Counted from the stretch's first letter, positions 8,835-18,081 are shown. The stretch is DNA of 64,000 bases from Streptomyces sp. NBC_00271 (GCF_036178845.1 NZ_CP108070.1:11222001-11286000), one strand, 5' to 3'. A program made the numbers and translations. Notes: a model not told the origin generated them from the letters alone.

Positions 8835-10040
8835 CTACCAAGCCACCGGCAGCTCCAGCGGAAAGCGCCGGATCGTGTCCGTGTCCCACCGCACTTCCTC
8901 CGGCGGCACCGCAAGCCGCAGCCCGGGGAAGCGCTTCAAGAGACGCCCGATCGCCACTTCCATCTCCGCCATGGCCAAAGGCACCGCGATGCATCGGTGT
9001 CCGCCCCAGCCGAACGTCATGTGCGGCTGGTACGGCCGGTCGGGGTCGAGGACGTGCGAGTCCGGGAAGCGCTTCGGGTCACGGTTGGCCGTCAGGTACG
9101 ACACGTGGACGAAGTCGCCCGCCCGGATCTGTACGCCGTCCAGCTCCAGGTCCTCAAGGGCCACCCGGGGGATACCGACCCCCTTGCGGAACGGGATGTG
9201 GCGGAGCATCTCCTGCAGGACGTCGGTCAGGGACTCCGGCCGACGCCTGAGGTGTTCCATCAGCTCGGGACGCGTCAGGAGCAGGTATGCGATGTCGCTG
9301 ATCTGGCACGTTGCCGTGTCCTGGCCGCTGAGTGTCAGCGTCAGTGCCATGACCGCCAGTTCCCTGTCGTCAAGCTGATCCTTGCCGTCTCGCGCCGCGG
9401 CCATCGCGCTGAGTAGGTCCTTGCCGGGTGAGGTCCGGCGCTGCTCGACGAGTTTGGCGAAGTAGCCGGTCAGATCGGCCTTGGCACTCGCTGCGGCCTC
9501 CTTGTTGCCCGCGCCCACGACGAGCAACTGGCGCACGGACTCCTGCATCTGGGGCCAGTCCTCCTGTTCGACGCCGAGGAGGTCCAGGATGGTGTGCTGG
9601 GGAAGCGGGTCGGAGAGGTACTGAACCAGGTCAGCCGGCGAGCCGTCCTCCTCCATCTTGTCCAGCAGGACGTCCGCGAGCCAGATGATCCGGCTCCGCA
9701 TTCCGTCGACCTGCTGCTGGGTGAAGGCCTGCGAGGCCAGTTGGCGGACACGGCTGCTGTGCGGCGGGTCCATCACGTTGATCGATTCGGGCGAGACGAT
9801 GGGCTCCGGGGTCAGCCGGGGGTAGTCGTGGCCGATGATGGCGGCCCGGCTGAGCCGGTGATCGGTGGTCACCTGCTTGACGGCGTCGAATCCGGTGATC
9901 AGCCAGGCGTCCGCATCGCCGTAGGGAAGCCGGATGCGAGTGGGGGTATCGCGGTCCATCAGGTCCGCGAGCGCAGGGTCGAACTCCAGGGCTTCGCTGA
10001 AGTCGAACGGGCAGATGTTTGTCTCGTTGTCCGCGGTCAT
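8835..10040 (-). CDS. Cytochrome P450
   Basis: This 401-residue bacterial class I P450 is a heme monooxygenase that needs a ferredoxin and a reductase encoded elsewhere. The I-helix oxygen-binding motif is LTLSGQDTATCQ. The K-helix ExxR is in LQEMLRHIP. The heme-cysteine loop is FGWGGHRCIAVPLA, where the residue two after Cys is Ala instead of the usual Gly. N-terminal and central blocks (MDPPHSSRVRQLASQAFT, PDRPYQPHMTFGWGG) are typical of Streptomyces soluble P450s. Length is normal and the frame intact. Its ATG overlaps the stop of the upstream DUF1259 gene by one base (TGATG), so it was translationally coupled to that now-broken gene. The substrate is unknown. Confidence 0.9.
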   Translation of the reverse strand: MTADNETNICPFDFSEALEFDPALADLMDRDTPTRIRLPYGDADAWLITGFDAVKQVTTDHRLSRAAIIGHDYPRLTPEPIVSPESINVMDPPHSSRVRQLASQAFTQQQVDGMRSRIIWLADVLLDKMEEDGSPADLVQYLSDPLPQHTILDLLGVEQEDWPQMQESVRQLLVVGAGNKEAAASAKADLTGYFAKLVEQRRTSPGKDLLSAMAAARDGKDQLDDRELAVMALTLTLSGQDTATCQISDIAYLLLTRPELMEHLRRRPESLTDVLQEMLRHIPFRKGVGIPRVALEDLELDGVQIRAGDFVHVSYLTANRDPKRFPDSHVLDPDRPYQPHMTFGWGGHRCIAVPLAMAEMEVAIGRLLKRFPGLRLAVPPEEVRWDTDTIRRFPLELPVAW

Positions 10041-10769
10041 CAGGCGGCTCCTCCGGGCATGGGTACGACGTTGGTGGTGTCCACGGCCCGGCGAATGGCC
10101 TTGGCGAGGCCGACGGCATCGCCGACGGCCCAGTAGTGGACGAAGAACAGGTGTGGATCGTCGGTGAGGTTGTGGTGGCGCGCCTCGCCGAGTTTGGCGC
10201 CACCGCGCGGCAGGGCCACGAGGACGGGTTGGACTTCCTTGGCGATCACGACCAGGTCACCGCTGAGGGCGGCCTTTCAGCCGCCGAGCGGCTGGAAGTT
10301 GACGGAGGCGGTGGCGACCGGTCTCGGGGGCAGGATCGCAGGGCCGTCGGCGACGGTCTTGCGGCGGACATCTGAAAATCTGCAGTTCGCGCTCGGTGAC
10401 CACGGTGTCGCCCAGCAAAAGCGTGCTGTGGTCTGGGTGACGGACGTAGGACACGCGCGTGCCCAGAACGAGCGCGCGGTTGATCCGGATGCCGCGAGGC
10501 AAGGCCGTGAGGTACCGGCGCGGCAAGCCCGTGTGGAACATGAACCGCCTCAGGTCACCGGTCGGCCCGAGAGCGTCGCCCTCGGCCGCCCAGTCCGCCG
10601 GCTTGGTCATTACCGGCTCGGCCGGGGAGCGGTCCTCCGGTCCGGCGGACAGGGTGCAGGCCCTGGCAGGCACACCGGTGAGTGCGGGCGCAAGGGCGGC
10701 CGCGGTCGGCACACGGCGCCGGGACGGGGTGAGCCGAGAGTGGGTGTCCTGTTGTCGCTTGTCAGCCAT
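10040..10769 (-). pseudogene. DUF1259 (LppY/LpqO-like) protein, decayed
   Basis: ATG 10769 follows a good AGGAGG at the expected distance. The N-terminal part has an Arg-rich, possibly secreted start, then the first DUF1259 half: RINRALVLGTRVSYVRHPD and LLLGDTVVTERELQ. The middle is missing or scrambled. The second half appears in another frame, with VNFQPLGG, an in-frame TGA, then SGDLVVIAKEVQPVLVALP, DDPHLFFVHYWAVGDAVGL and AKAIRRAVDTTN, the usual DUF1259 ending. At least two frameshifts, one stop and an internal deletion make it a pseudogene. Its stop overlaps the P450 start (TGATG). Mycobacterial relatives are lipoproteins of unknown role. Confidence 0.7.
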
Positions 10770-11432
10770 GTCATATGCCTCCTGGCGCGATGGAAGCACA
10801 GGAGTCCTCGTGGAACGCTGATCGGCACAGCCACATCCCGCCAGGTGGGCTAACTGGCTGCCGCCTATGGCCCGCGCCTGCACAGCAGCTCGCCGCGCGA
10901 GCCGTCGAAGTCATCCCAGCCGGCGTCTGCCGGACATGCCGTGGCGGCCGAAGGGTGACGCGGCGCCGAGTGGTGTGGTGATGCGGACCGCGCGGCTCCG
11001 CTCAGGATCGTGGCGGAAGGCGCCTGTCTGTCCCCGTCCAGGCTGTCCGTGCTGCCCGCAGGTGGTCAGCAGAACGATCCGGCACGGAGGTGGCTGTGCC
11101 ACCCCTGTTGAGGCGTGGACCGAGCGCCGCCAAGCCACACTGACGACCGCACGCCGAGTGCTGCCCGCCACGACTCCGACGACGAGGTCGCCGCGGGCGG
11201 TTGTGTAGGCGTCGCCGGCCTTCATCGGCGACGCGCGGCGCCTGTAGGCCCTACGCGTGCGAGCCTGTCGCTGCCGTGCTGCCGTGCTGCCGCGCTTCAG
11301 TGGGAAGCGGCGCAGCAGAGCCGTCCATCCCGCCCCAGCCGTACAGACCCGCCGCCTGGCGAAGGTGCTCCAGGCCGTCCGACCGGAAGGCGTCGTCTAG
11401 CCCCGGAGTCCTGGATGGTGCGCGCCTGACGG
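10770..11432. other. Non-coding stretch right of the P450 unit
   Basis: About 660 bp without a supported gene. It should hold the promoter of the DUF1259/P450 unit near 10770-10850. The right arm of the long inverted repeat lies at 11035-11088. The remainder shows only short frames without motifs. Confidence 0.5.
11035..11088 (-). repeat. Right arm of the inverted repeat of about 50 bp
   Basis: Read on the minus strand it starts TCCGTGCCGGATCGTTCTGC and ends GCACGGACAGCCTGGAC, matching 8695-8747 apart from a short variable core. The repeat contains no obvious recombination-site core and does not match the ends of the IS5-like element. Confidence 0.65.
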
Positions 11433-11708
11433 TCACGCCGGCATGGCTTGCTCGTCGCCTTCGGCCCCTTCCGCGCAGGCGGCGGCCAGGTCGTCCAGGG
11501 ACAGATGCAGGGCGTGGGCCAGGGCTGCCACGGTGAAGAAGGCCGGGGTCGGGGCCCGGCCGGTCTCGATCTTGCGGAGCGTTTCGGCGGACACCCCTGC
11601 GGCCGCTGCCACGTCGACCATGCTGCGGTCACCGCGGGCCCGGCGGAGCAGGATCCCGAAGCGCTCTCCGCGTTGCCGCTCTTGCGGACTCAAAGGAACT
11701 CTCACCAT
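11433..11708 (-). CDS. XRE-family helix-turn-helix regulator
   Basis: This 91-residue protein consists mainly of one lambda-repressor-like DNA-binding domain: LSPQERQRGERFGILLRRAR, then DVAAAAGVSAETLRKIETGR, the typical turn and recognition helix with the conserved Glu-Thr-Gly-Arg, then FFTVAALAHALHLSLDDLAAA. It is transcribed away from the methionine aminopeptidase gene. The 63 bp between the two starts carry a 22-bp near-perfect palindrome, the likely operator. The natural reading is a local repressor of itself and of the divergent peptidase. Confidence 0.85.
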   Translation of the reverse strand: MVRVPLSPQERQRGERFGILLRRARGDRSMVDVAAAAGVSAETLRKIETGRAPTPAFFTVAALAHALHLSLDDLAAACAEGAEGDEQAMPA

Positions 11709-11715
11709 ACCCGTG

Positions 11716-11737
11716 ATACTAATACCGGTATAAGTAT
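11716..11737. promoter_or_regulatory. Palindromic operator between XRE regulator and map
   Basis: The sequence ATACTAATACCGGTATAAGT-AT is a 22-bp palindrome with a single mismatched pair in each arm (ATACT-W-ATACCGGTAT-W-AGTAT). It lies 8 bp from the regulator start and 34 bp from the map start. It is notably AT-rich against the surrounding DNA, and TATAAG inside it could also serve as a -10 element. This is the best operator candidate for the XRE protein. Confidence 0.65.
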
Positions 11738-11771
11738 TGGCTAGCGTCGCATCGCAGGGGAGTCACGACAC

Positions 11772-12539
11772 ATGGTGGAGATCAAGACCGACACGGCACT
11801 GGAGGCGATGCGAGAAGCCGGACGCGTCGTGGCCCATGCACTCGCAGCCGCCCGCGCGGCGGCAGCTGTGGGAGTTCGCCTGCGCGAGCTCGACGAAGCC
11901 GCCCGCGCCGTTCTCACCAAGGCCGGAGCACGTTCTCCGTTCCTGGGCTACCAGCCCTCCTTCGCCCCGACCCCCTTCCCCGCGGTGATCTGCGCCTCCG
12001 TCAACGACGCTGTCTCGCACGGTATCCCCGACGACTACCGCCTGTGCGACGGCGACCTGGTCAGCGTCGACTGCGGAGCCGAACTCGACGGCTGGACCGG
12101 CGACGCCGCGATCAGCTTCACCGTCGGCACGCCTCGCCCCGCCGACCTCGAACTCATCGCTGCCACCCAGCAGGCCCTGGACGCCGGTATCGCCGCCGCC
12201 ACCGTCGGGCATCGGATCGGCGACATCTCCCATGCCATCAGCACGGTCGCCCGCAAGGCCGACTGCGGCATGCCGGCCGACTTCGGCGGCCACGGCATCG
12301 GCCGACAGATGCACGAAGACCCGCACGTGCCCAACCACGGACGACCCGGCCGCGGCTTCCCCCTGCGCCACGGCCTCGCCCTCGCCATCGAACCCATGCT
12401 CATGGCCGGAGGACGCAACGACTACCACACCGACCCCGACGGATGGACCCTGCGGACCATCGACGGCAGCCGAGCCGCACACATCGAACACACCATCGCC
12501 ATCACGGAGGACGGCCCCCGTATCCTCACCCTGCCCTGA
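11772..12539 (+). CDS. map: Type I methionine aminopeptidase
   Basis: This cytoplasmic metallopeptidase removes the N-terminal methionine from new proteins. It is 255 residues long, the usual length of the short bacterial type I enzyme. All five metal ligands are present: Asp100 and Asp111 (SVDCGAELDGWTGDAA), His174 (FGGHGIGRQMHEDPHVP), Glu207 (LAIEPMLMAGG) and Glu239 (AAHIEHTIAIT). The substrate-binding His83 is in NDAVSHGIPDD. ATG 11772 has GGGGAG upstream. This is probably an accessory copy, since streptomycetes also carry the essential gene next to ribosomal genes. Pairing with a divergent XRE regulator suggests controlled expression of this second copy. Confidence 0.9.
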   Translation: MVEIKTDTALEAMREAGRVVAHALAAARAAAAVGVRLRELDEAARAVLTKAGARSPFLGYQPSFAPTPFPAVICASVNDAVSHGIPDDYRLCDGDLVSVDCGAELDGWTGDAAISFTVGTPRPADLELIAATQQALDAGIAAATVGHRIGDISHAISTVARKADCGMPADFGGHGIGRQMHEDPHVPNHGRPGRGFPLRHGLALAIEPMLMAGGRNDYHTDPDGWTLRTIDGSRAAHIEHTIAITEDGPRILTLP

Positions 12540-12736
12540 CCTCGAATCCGCTCCAACCCGGCAGTCAGACACATCGGCCATACTCGGCCAAGCACCGACC
12601 ATCGATCACGGCTCCTACCGGCGCCGGGCCCTGGCTGGCAGTACCGGCAACCCTTGAACGCGGAGCGGACGGCGCGTCGGCGCAGGGCGGTTGACCGCCC
12701 CGACCCACTCACCCCGAGATCGGCCGTGTCCCTCCC

Positions 12737-13290
12737 ATGACTGCGGCGCGAGCCGTCTCGCTGACCCTGACCGCCTCCGAGCACCACCGGCTCAAGAAAA
12801 TGGCCTATGGCCACAAGACCCCGCATCAGGCCCGGCAGCGCGCAGCCATCGTGCTGCTGGCTGCCCGTGGGGCTCCAATGCCCGGAAATCCGCGCAGACG
12901 CGGCTGCATGTGGACACGGTGCCGGTGCGCACCTGGCGGGGCAGGTTGGCCACCGGCGGCCTGCCCCGCCCTCGCCGACCGCAAGCGGTCCGGCCGGTGG
13001 TCGGCCGGTCCATCGCCGGCTCCTCTCGCCGGGGGACGAGGGCCACCAGAGCGAGACCGTCTTCTCGATCGTCCAGCGCAAGGTCCTCTCGCGAACGACT
13101 TCACGGACCTCAGCGAGGTTCGGGATCGGCTCCGGGCGTTCGGAGACCGTCACAACGCCACGGCACAGCCTTTCCATCGGAGGTTCACCACCTTCGCCCG
13201 GATGAACTGCTGGCTCGGCTCGACGTCGCGTCTGCATCTCCTGACGCTGCCACCGCGCCAAGGGTGTCCACCGGCCCCCGTGCCCCGCCA
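12737..13290 (+). pseudogene. IS630-family transposase remnant with internal deletion
   Basis: The start reads VSLTLTASEHHRLKKMAYGH and QARQRAAIVLLAARG, the helix-turn-helix part of IS630-type transposases. Pieces of the next section follow in shifted frames (LHVDTV, RTWRG, ALADRKRSGR). The central catalytic region is gone. The sequence resumes with QRKVLS and NDFTDLSEVRDRLRAFGDRH, ATAQPFHRRFTT, and DELLARLD, the usual C-terminus. Several frameshifts and the loss of the DDE core make it inactive. Confidence 0.75.
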
Positions 13291-13415
13291 ACCAAGCGGC
13301 CGGGGGTTAGCCCTACCTGGAGGTGGGCGGGTACCAGGATCGTCCCGCGTGATCGCTTCCGAGATGCTGGGCCCATCAGCCGGTGGTTACCCAATGATTC
13401 CATGGGAGTTGGCTC

Positions 13416-14579
13416 GTGCGTGAGCAGGCATGGCAGAGGTTTCGTTCGTCCGGGCGGCCGAGTGGTCGGCGCAGAGCCGTGCCGGCCGCGGCCGCGGTGG
13501 CCGTCGGCGTCATGACGATGGGTGCCCTGGCCCCGCCCGCGGCGTCTGCCGCCACGAGGCCGCACACCGTCCAAAGGGGCCTGAACGCGCTGGTGCACAC
13601 CGACGGCGTGCCCGCCGCGCTGGCGAGCGTCAAAGACCGTGGCGGCCGCACCCGCGCCTACACCGCAGGGGTCGGTGACCTGGCCACCGGAGCGAAGGTG
13701 CCCCGGGACGGTCAGGTGCGCGTGGGCAGCAACACCAAGACGTTCACGGCGGTGGTCGTGCTGCAACTGGTCGGTGAAGGAAAGATCGGCCTTGACGCCC
13801 CGGTCGACGCCTACCTGCGCGGTCTCGTCGGCGGGGACGGGATCGACGGACGTCAGATCACCGTCCGTCAACTGCTCCAGCACACCAGCGGACTTCCCAA
13901 CTACAGCAAGTACCTCAGCGACGACATCCGCTACTACGACCCTCGCGAGCTCCTCGACCTCGCTCTCCAGCACAAGGCCGACTTCGCCCCCGGCACGAAC
14001 TGGGCCTACAGCAACACGAACTACCTGGTGGCCGGCCTGATCGTGCAGAAGGTCACCGGCCGTTCCCTCGCCGAGGAGATCGACCAGCGAGTCATCCAAC
14101 GCATCGGATTGCGCCACACCTACTTCCCCGCCCCAGGAGAGGAGATGATCCGGGAGCGCCATCCCAGGGGTTATTACCAGGATTCGGCAGGCGCGCCTCT
14201 GGTCGACGCCACGGAATGGGACCCTTCCTGGGCCTGGGCTGCGGGCCAGATGGTGTCCACCAACTCCGACCTGAACCGGTTCTTCTCCGCGCTGTTGGCC
14301 GGCCGCCTTCTCCCGAAGGCTCAGCTCGAGCAGATGCGCACCACCGTCCCGGCCAGTTACCCCTTTCCCGCCGGTGCCCGCTACGGGCTGGGACTCGTGA
14401 GCACGCCGCTGTCGTGCGGCGGGGTGTACTGGGGCCACGGCGGCAGCATGACGGGATACGAGACCCGAGGCGGCGTCACCGAGGACGGTCGCGCGGCCAA
14501 CGTCGCCGTGACCATGCAGCCGAGCCAGGCAGTCAAGGAGCGCATGGACGGTGTCGTGGACACGGCCCTGTGCCGCTGA
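13416..14579 (+). CDS. Secreted serine hydrolase, beta-lactamase / D-Ala-D-Ala carboxypeptidase class (S12)
   Basis: This is an exported penicillin-binding-protein-fold hydrolase of 387 residues. The N-terminus has many Arg residues and then a hydrophobic stretch ending LAPPAASAATRP, a likely signal peptide. Catalytic motifs are present: SxxK at Ser105-Lys108 (VGSNTKTF), YxN at Tyr198-Asn200 (WAYSNTNY) and HGG near the C-terminus (YWGHGGSMTGYE). These fit class C beta-lactamase-like D-Ala-D-Ala carboxypeptidases and related esterases, so the substrate may be peptidoglycan or a small ester. GTG 13416 has GGGAG upstream. The gene lies directly downstream of the IS630 remnant but is intact. Confidence 0.85.
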   Translation: MREQAWQRFRSSGRPSGRRRAVPAAAAVAVGVMTMGALAPPAASAATRPHTVQRGLNALVHTDGVPAALASVKDRGGRTRAYTAGVGDLATGAKVPRDGQVRVGSNTKTFTAVVVLQLVGEGKIGLDAPVDAYLRGLVGGDGIDGRQITVRQLLQHTSGLPNYSKYLSDDIRYYDPRELLDLALQHKADFAPGTNWAYSNTNYLVAGLIVQKVTGRSLAEEIDQRVIQRIGLRHTYFPAPGEEMIRERHPRGYYQDSAGAPLVDATEWDPSWAWAAGQMVSTNSDLNRFFSALLAGRLLPKAQLEQMRTTVPASYPFPAGARYGLGLVSTPLSCGGVYWGHGGSMTGYETRGGVTEDGRAANVAVTMQPSQAVKERMDGVVDTALCR

Positions 14580-14778
14580 CCCCGACGGGCCGTGGGGACG
14601 GTGTCAGCGGGTGGTGCCGGAGGCGCCGACCAGGCCGCGAGGCGGCGGTCGGCGCCGGTACGGAGACCGTGAAGTGCTGGCGCCGCACTCGCCGGTGTGG
14701 CCGCGGGCGGTGCGCTCATCCAGGTTCTGGCTGTGAACCACTACCCACTGTCAACCCACACCTACGACGAGGGCCGGC

Positions 14779-15558
14779 TCAGCACTGCTGCTCGTACCGG
14801 AGGTCGACATACTCTGCGGCGGCGATGTCCTCCCGTGTGCCCACGATCAGGTTCATGGTGAATACGTTGTAGTCGATCGCCTGCCCGGCCATTTGCGCGA
14901 AGAGCACGAGATCGCCCTGGTCCGGTGCCATGTCCCACGGGTCGGAGAACCCGCCGATCTGCACGCGGACGCCGGGGCGATGTCCGCCGAAGGCCGCGTC
15001 GAGGATGGCCTCCTCGAAACTGTCCAGCGCGTCCTCGTCTCCGTCGCCGTCCAAGAACGCACGGGTCTGCGGGCCCCCTTGCCAGTCGCTGTCGAGGGTC
15101 AGTCCGGGCACGGGATACAAGGTGCGTGGTTCGTAGACCTTGATCTGCATGGCCTCACCGTTGAATTCATACGTCGCGGCGCGCTCCGTGGTGCGTGCTC
15201 CGGCAGGGATGTGGAGCACCACGGACGACTCTGGCGGGTACTCGATCTCGGTGAAGAACAACAGGTGCCCATCGGCGGGCAGTTCGATGTCCAGTACGTC
15301 GTGGGGCAGGGCCGCGCAGTCGACGCTCAGCACGAGCGGCGCTCTCCCTTCAGGCCAGTCCACCCCGTCCGGCAGTGCGGGGAGCCCGCCCGTTCGTGCG
15401 GCGGAGCGGACGTTTTCCCGACGGGACGGAGGCACTTCCTTGTGCGGCACCAGATAGAGGCATGGCCGGAAACGGGACATGAACTCCTGCGCGACAGGTC
15501 CGGGAACGCCGTACTCGGCGGCTGTCTCGTGAACGAGGCGCTCGTCGATCGATGTCAT
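14779..15558 (-). CDS. DUF1963 (YwqG-like) protein
   Basis: This soluble protein of 259 residues belongs to the DUF1963/YwqG group, whose biochemical role is unknown. Typical blocks are GGLPALPDGVDWPEGRAPLV, LSVDCAALPHDVLDIELPAD, GHLLFFTEIEY, a central YPVPGLTLDSDWQGG and the C-terminal IGGFSDPWD and GDLVLFAQMAG. ATG 15558 (MTSIDERLVHETAAEYG) is chosen because the longer frame upstream is Arg-rich and unlike the family, although the ribosome binding site here is weak. Confidence 0.8.
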   Translation of the reverse strand: MTSIDERLVHETAAEYGVPGPVAQEFMSRFRPCLYLVPHKEVPPSRRENVRSAARTGGLPALPDGVDWPEGRAPLVLSVDCAALPHDVLDIELPADGHLLFFTEIEYPPESSVVLHIPAGARTTERAATYEFNGEAMQIKVYEPRTLYPVPGLTLDSDWQGGPQTRAFLDGDGDEDALDSFEEAILDAAFGGHRPGVRVQIGGFSDPWDMAPDQGDLVLFAQMAGQAIDYNVFTMNLIVGTREDIAAAEYVDLRYEQQC

Positions 15559-15889
15559 GCGCGCGATCGTGCCATGGGCCACTGACATGTCGCGGATCGT
15601 CGCATACGACGAACGCGGCCACGGTCTTCGCCGTCGGCCAGCGCCCACGCGACAGCGCCGTACGGAAAGCGACCCTGGACGCACCGGGTTGCCCCATCGC
15701 ATCGGCCTCTCCGGCGCGAACCTTCATGGCAGCCAGGCTCTGCAGTCACTGGTGCGGGGATCCCGCCCATCCGCTCGCGCCGATGCCTACGGCAGCCCGG
15801 CAACCCGGTACCGCATCGCCCGCACAGGTGTGCGGGCAGGTGCCACCACGGAACGCCGAGCTGGTCTGCAGCGCCGACAGCCAAACGGA

Positions 15890-16063
15890 TCCTCCGAGCT
15901 CAGCCCCCTGAACGTCGCCGAGATCCGACGACTGATCAGCCGACTCACCGACCGCCGCCCCACCCGGGTCGACTGCATCCTGCACTGGTCGCACGGGTGG
16001 CGGCGACGATGCCGATATCAAGCCCGCATCAGCCACTACGAACGACGCGGGCACAGCCCGTAA
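15890..16063 (+). pseudogene. Transposase C-terminal remnant, probably IS701 type
   Basis: About 55 residues match the end of IS701-like transposases of Streptomyces: SPLNVAEIRRLISRLTDRRP, CILHWSHGWRRRCRYQARIS and HYERRGHSP. Nothing of the catalytic part is visible upstream, where the frame is low-complexity. It ends about 120 bp before the sensor kinase gene. Confidence 0.5.
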
Positions 16064-16184
16064 AACTGCACCGCACTCAGAACGAGCACCGTGGCAGTGT
16101 CGGCGGGCGTCGATGCGTTCTCGCTCCCGCATCGGGCCGCGGTGAAACGATGCCCGACCCGGCCGCCGACCCTACGGTGAGGGC

Positions 16185-17414
16185 ATGACGGTGCTCAACG
16201 GTTGGAGGCGGCGCGGGCGAGCCCCGAGCCGCACGCTCGACGTCTTGGGCGTGGCTGTGCTGTGCGTGCTGTCGGTGGTGGCTGCCTCGGTCGACCCGCA
16301 CGAGCACGAGTTCGTGCTGCGCTGGTCCGCCGTGGTGCTGGCTGCCGTCGGCTGCTCCGCGTTGCTCTGGCGGCGTCGTCACCCGTTCGGAGTACTGGCG
16401 GTCACCATTGGCTGCGGGGTGCTCTTCCAGATGCTCGGCTTTCGGGAGAGCCCTCTGGTGACAAGCCCGGTTCTCGCGTCCGTCTACAACGTGGCGCTGC
16501 GGACCGACCGGCGTACCGCCTGGACCGCGGCAGCTGTCTCGGCTGCCATCCTGGTGGGCGCCGACGCGATATGGACCTCGAATTCGTGGCTGGACCCGGA
16601 CAAGGCCGCGATGGTGGCCTGGACGGCCCTGCCGGCCGCCGTCGGGGACGGGCTGCGCTCACGGCGCGCCTACGTGGCGGCCGTGGAGGAAAGAGCGGAG
16701 CACGCCGAGCGCACCCGCGAGCAAGAGGCACAGCAGCGCGTGGCGGCCGAACGCGTTCGGATCGCACGCGAGCTGCATGACATCGTCGCGCACCACATCG
16801 CCTTGATCAACGCTCAGGCAGGCGTCGCCGTCCACCTGGTGGACCATCGCCCGGAACAAATCCTGACGGCTCTGGAGAACATCCGGGACACCAGCCGCTC
16901 CGCGCTGGACGAATTGCGGGTGACCGTAGGCCTGCTGCGGCAGTCCGACGAGCCGGTGGCGCTCCGCGATCCGATGCCGGGTCTCGCGCAAGTACCAGCA
17001 CTTCTGGCGTCGTTCGAACGCGCCGGGCTGGCCGTGAGTGACACGTGGCGGGGCATCACCGAACCGCTGGAACCGGCGGTTGACCTGGCCGCGTACCGCA
17101 TCGTGCAGGAGTCCTTGACCAATGTGCGCAAGCACGCCGGGGCCGACCATGCCCGGCTGTTCCTCCACTACCACGGCGAACGGCTGACGATCACCGTCGA
17201 GGACGACGGGTGCGCCGGACCGCACCATCCTCACCCGGGGGCCGGTCACGGGCTGATCGGGATGCGTGAGCGGGCTACCACGATAGGGGGCACGCTGTAT
17301 GCGGGACCGCGCCCCGAAGGCGGGTTCACCGTGACCGCGGAACTGCCGCTGCGCCCCGGTCCGGCAGGGAATCGGAGACATGGGCATGACGATTCGCGTA
17401 CTGCTTGCCGATGA
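16185..17414 (+). CDS. Sensor histidine kinase, NarL/DesK type (HisKA_3)
   Basis: This membrane kinase passes phosphate to the response regulator encoded right after it. The N-terminal half carries several hydrophobic helices (for example VLGVAVLCVLSVVAASV, WSAVVLAAVGCSALLW and FGVLAVTIGCGVLF), followed by a coiled-coil linker rich in Glu and Arg. The dimerisation/phosphoacceptor block is RIARELHDIVAHHIALINAQ, with His198. The ATPase domain shows the N-box (SLTNVRKHAG), DDGCAGPHH, and GHGLIGMRERATTIGG. The length of 409 residues is normal. The 3' end overlaps the regulator gene by 35 bp, so both are made from one message. The signal is unknown. Confidence 0.9.
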   Translation: MTVLNGWRRRGRAPSRTLDVLGVAVLCVLSVVAASVDPHEHEFVLRWSAVVLAAVGCSALLWRRRHPFGVLAVTIGCGVLFQMLGFRESPLVTSPVLASVYNVALRTDRRTAWTAAAVSAAILVGADAIWTSNSWLDPDKAAMVAWTALPAAVGDGLRSRRAYVAAVEERAEHAERTREQEAQQRVAAERVRIARELHDIVAHHIALINAQAGVAVHLVDHRPEQILTALENIRDTSRSALDELRVTVGLLRQSDEPVALRDPMPGLAQVPALLASFERAGLAVSDTWRGITEPLEPAVDLAAYRIVQESLTNVRKHAGADHARLFLHYHGERLTITVEDDGCAGPHHPHPGAGHGLIGMRERATTIGGTLYAGPRPEGGFTVTAELPLRPGPAGNRRHGHDDSRTACR

Positions 17415-18081
17415 TCAGGCCCTGCTGCGGGGCACCTTTCGCATGCTGTTCGACGCCACGGATGACATGGAGACCGTGGCCGAGGCGTCCAATGGCCGTG
17501 AGGCGGTCGAGCTGGCCGGCTCACAGCGCCCGGACGTGGTCCTGATGGACATCCGCATGCCGGAGATGGACGGCCTCGAGGCGACGCGGCTCATCACCGA
17601 GTCCGAGGATCTCGCAAGTGTGAAGGTGCTCATCCTGACCACCTTCGAGGACGACGAGCACGTCGCCGACGCACTGCGTGCGGGTGCGAGTGGCTTTCTC
17701 GGCAAGGGCGCGAGACCCGAGGAACTTCTCGATGCCGTCCGAACGGTCGCAGACGGCGAGGCGCTGTTGTCCCCCTCAGCGACGCGAGCATTGATCACTC
17801 GGTTTCTGGCCCAGCCGGATCCATGCCCGGCGGCCGTACACGAGCGGCTGGAGAGCTTGACACCGCGGGAACGCGACGTCACGAGCCTCGCCGCGCTGGG
17901 CCTGTCCAACGACGAGATCGCCGAGCGCCTGTTCGTCAGCCCCCTGACCGCCAAGACCCACATCAACCGGGCCATGACCAAGCTGGCAGCTCGTGACCGC
18001 GCCCAGCTCGTCGTCATCGCCTACCAGTGCGGGCTGGTCAGTCCGGCTTCGGAACCAGATCAATCCCAGCAACCCGCATAG
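17380..18081 (+). CDS. NarL/LuxR-family response regulator
   Basis: This is the partner of the preceding kinase. The receiver domain has the acidic pocket (VLLADDQALLRG), phosphoacceptor Asp57 in VVLMDIRMPEMDG, conserved Thr (LILTTFEDDEHVADALRAG) and Lys (GFLGKGARPEELLDAV). The C-terminal LuxR helix-turn-helix is LTPRERDVTSLAALGLSNDE, IAERLFVSPLTAKTHINRAM. The start codon lies inside the kinase gene. A second ATG two codons on is also possible. Target genes are not evident nearby. Confidence 0.9.
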   Translation: MGMTIRVLLADDQALLRGTFRMLFDATDDMETVAEASNGREAVELAGSQRPDVVLMDIRMPEMDGLEATRLITESEDLASVKVLILTTFEDDEHVADALRAGASGFLGKGARPEELLDAVRTVADGEALLSPSATRALITRFLAQPDPCPAAVHERLESLTPRERDVTSLAALGLSNDEIAERLFVSPLTAKTHINRAMTKLAARDRAQLVVIAYQCGLVSPASEPDQSQQPA

